Shown here: positions 63,635 to 64,000 of the stretch, piece after piece
How positions within the stretch are numbered: the first letter of the stretch is position 1
Layout: each line of letters begins with the position of its first letter
NCBI GenBank assembly: GCA_905210435.1
Contig: CAJLWO010000005.1
Location: 20,266 to 84,265 of the forward strand
Direction of reading: 5' to 3'
DNA length: 64,000 bases
Source: an uncultured Bacteroidales bacterium
GTDB lineage: Bacteria > Bacteroidota > Bacteroidia > Bacteroidales > Muribaculaceae
Program-made: the position numbers and the translations under genes
The notes under the pieces: model-generated
Seen by the model: the letters and a program-made list of their open reading frames with translations, nothing else
What the model was told of the DNA's origin: nothing
Databases searched by the model: none

Positions 63635-63937
63635 AGTTCGTCCGACCGGGAAAGTACGCTTCGGAGCCCTCGGCTCGCATTGGGTTTCCCTGCCGTTATA
63701 AGGTTGGAAAAAGAGTTGGAAGCGTACACGCTGCGCTCAATTCATAATTCATAATTACTCATTACCAATTACTAATTATTGAGCGTCACTTACATACAAG
63801 CCGTTGAACTCTTGTCGTTCTTTTTTTCTTTTCGGCTTTATTTATCTCCATATTCACAATACTTCAATTATGGCTTCGCTTATCGCTTGCGCATAATTAT
63901 GAATTATGAATTGTGAATTATGAATTCTTTCAAGGGC
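63635..63937 (-). other. 23S-5S spacer with AT repeats
   Basis: About 300 bases between 23S and 5S with no tRNA. It contains CATAATT, AATTACT and ATGAATT 7-bp tracts at about 63740-63780 and 63890-63925 facing each other, so the spacer RNA can fold on itself. This may form or replace a processing stem for the rRNA precursor. Confidence 0.6.
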
Positions 63938-64000
63938 TTTGCCCCTGGAAAGGGTTCGGGTGATTAGTACCGCTCGGCTTTGACGTTACCGTCTTTACAC
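63938..64000 (-). rRNA. rrl: 23S ribosomal RNA, 3' end only
   Basis: The minus strand from the window edge reads GTGTAAAGACGGTAACGTCA, AAGCCGAGCGGTACTAATCA, CCCGAACCC. This is the conserved 3' end of 23S rRNA (the GGTACTAAT block). The exact 3' end is estimated; the gene continues beyond the window. Confidence 0.88.

Overview
The window looks like chromosome of a Bacteroidales member. The signs are a hybrid two-component regulator with an AraC output domain, a SusC/SusD/SusE polysaccharide utilisation locus, lipoproteins with short lipoboxes, Bacteroides-type -7 boxes (TAnnTTTG) ahead of many genes, and an rRNA operon end with a Bacteroidales-like 5S. The moderately high GC and the abundance of short intergenic repeats would suit a gut Muribaculaceae-like genome, but that placement is inference. 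No CRISPR array and no tRNA were recognised.

Layout. (1) 1-13133: a galactan utilisation locus: regulator, SusC, SusD, SusE-like lipoprotein, two tandem GH53 endo-beta-1,4-galactanases and a GH2 beta-galactosidase. It parallels the known B. thetaiotaomicron BT4667-BT4673 system. (2) 13134-15174: an AT-rich islet with one AlbA_2/ATPase-type gene, bracketed by 13-bp direct repeats. (3) 15175-21628: a thiamin operon on the minus strand. It runs from a promoter and TPP riboswitch through thiS, a TenI-ThiE fusion, thiG, thiH, thiF, a methyltransferase, tenA and thiD. thiC is absent, so the pyrimidine half may be salvaged here through TenA and ThiD. (4) 21671-28913: a divergent cupin/HxlR pair, then gltB-gltD. 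(5) 28995-30646: an IS1634-type element with a frameshifted transposase. Its right end supplies the stop codon of a neighbouring lipoprotein gene. (6) 31930-35576: acyl-CoA dehydrogenase with EtfAB behind a strong promoter and a large dyad. (7) 35936-41182: a PurF-like protein lacking the catalytic cysteine, and PurL. (8) 41348-47671: a C11 peptidase lipoprotein, an MscS channel, and overlapping recJ-recQ. (9) 48039-56263: gpmI, a YeiH-type transporter, a small acidic lipoprotein, a SulP transporter, fabD and a DbpA-like DEAD-box helicase. (10) 56552-62371: a 1939-residue secreted protein of unrecognised family with a Por-type sorting tail, followed by a long non-coding stretch, 5S rRNA and the 3' end of 23S rRNA on the minus strand.

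The most unusual signal is a set of short-unit repeats with 7-, 9- and 10-bp periods plus GC-rich palindromes. They sit between genes, often touching stop codons. The helicase gene carries the same units inside its reading frame at three places and at its 3' end, so intergenic repeats appear to have become in-frame peptide inserts between conserved helicase motifs. A 185-bp snap-back element sits in the apparent leader of susC.
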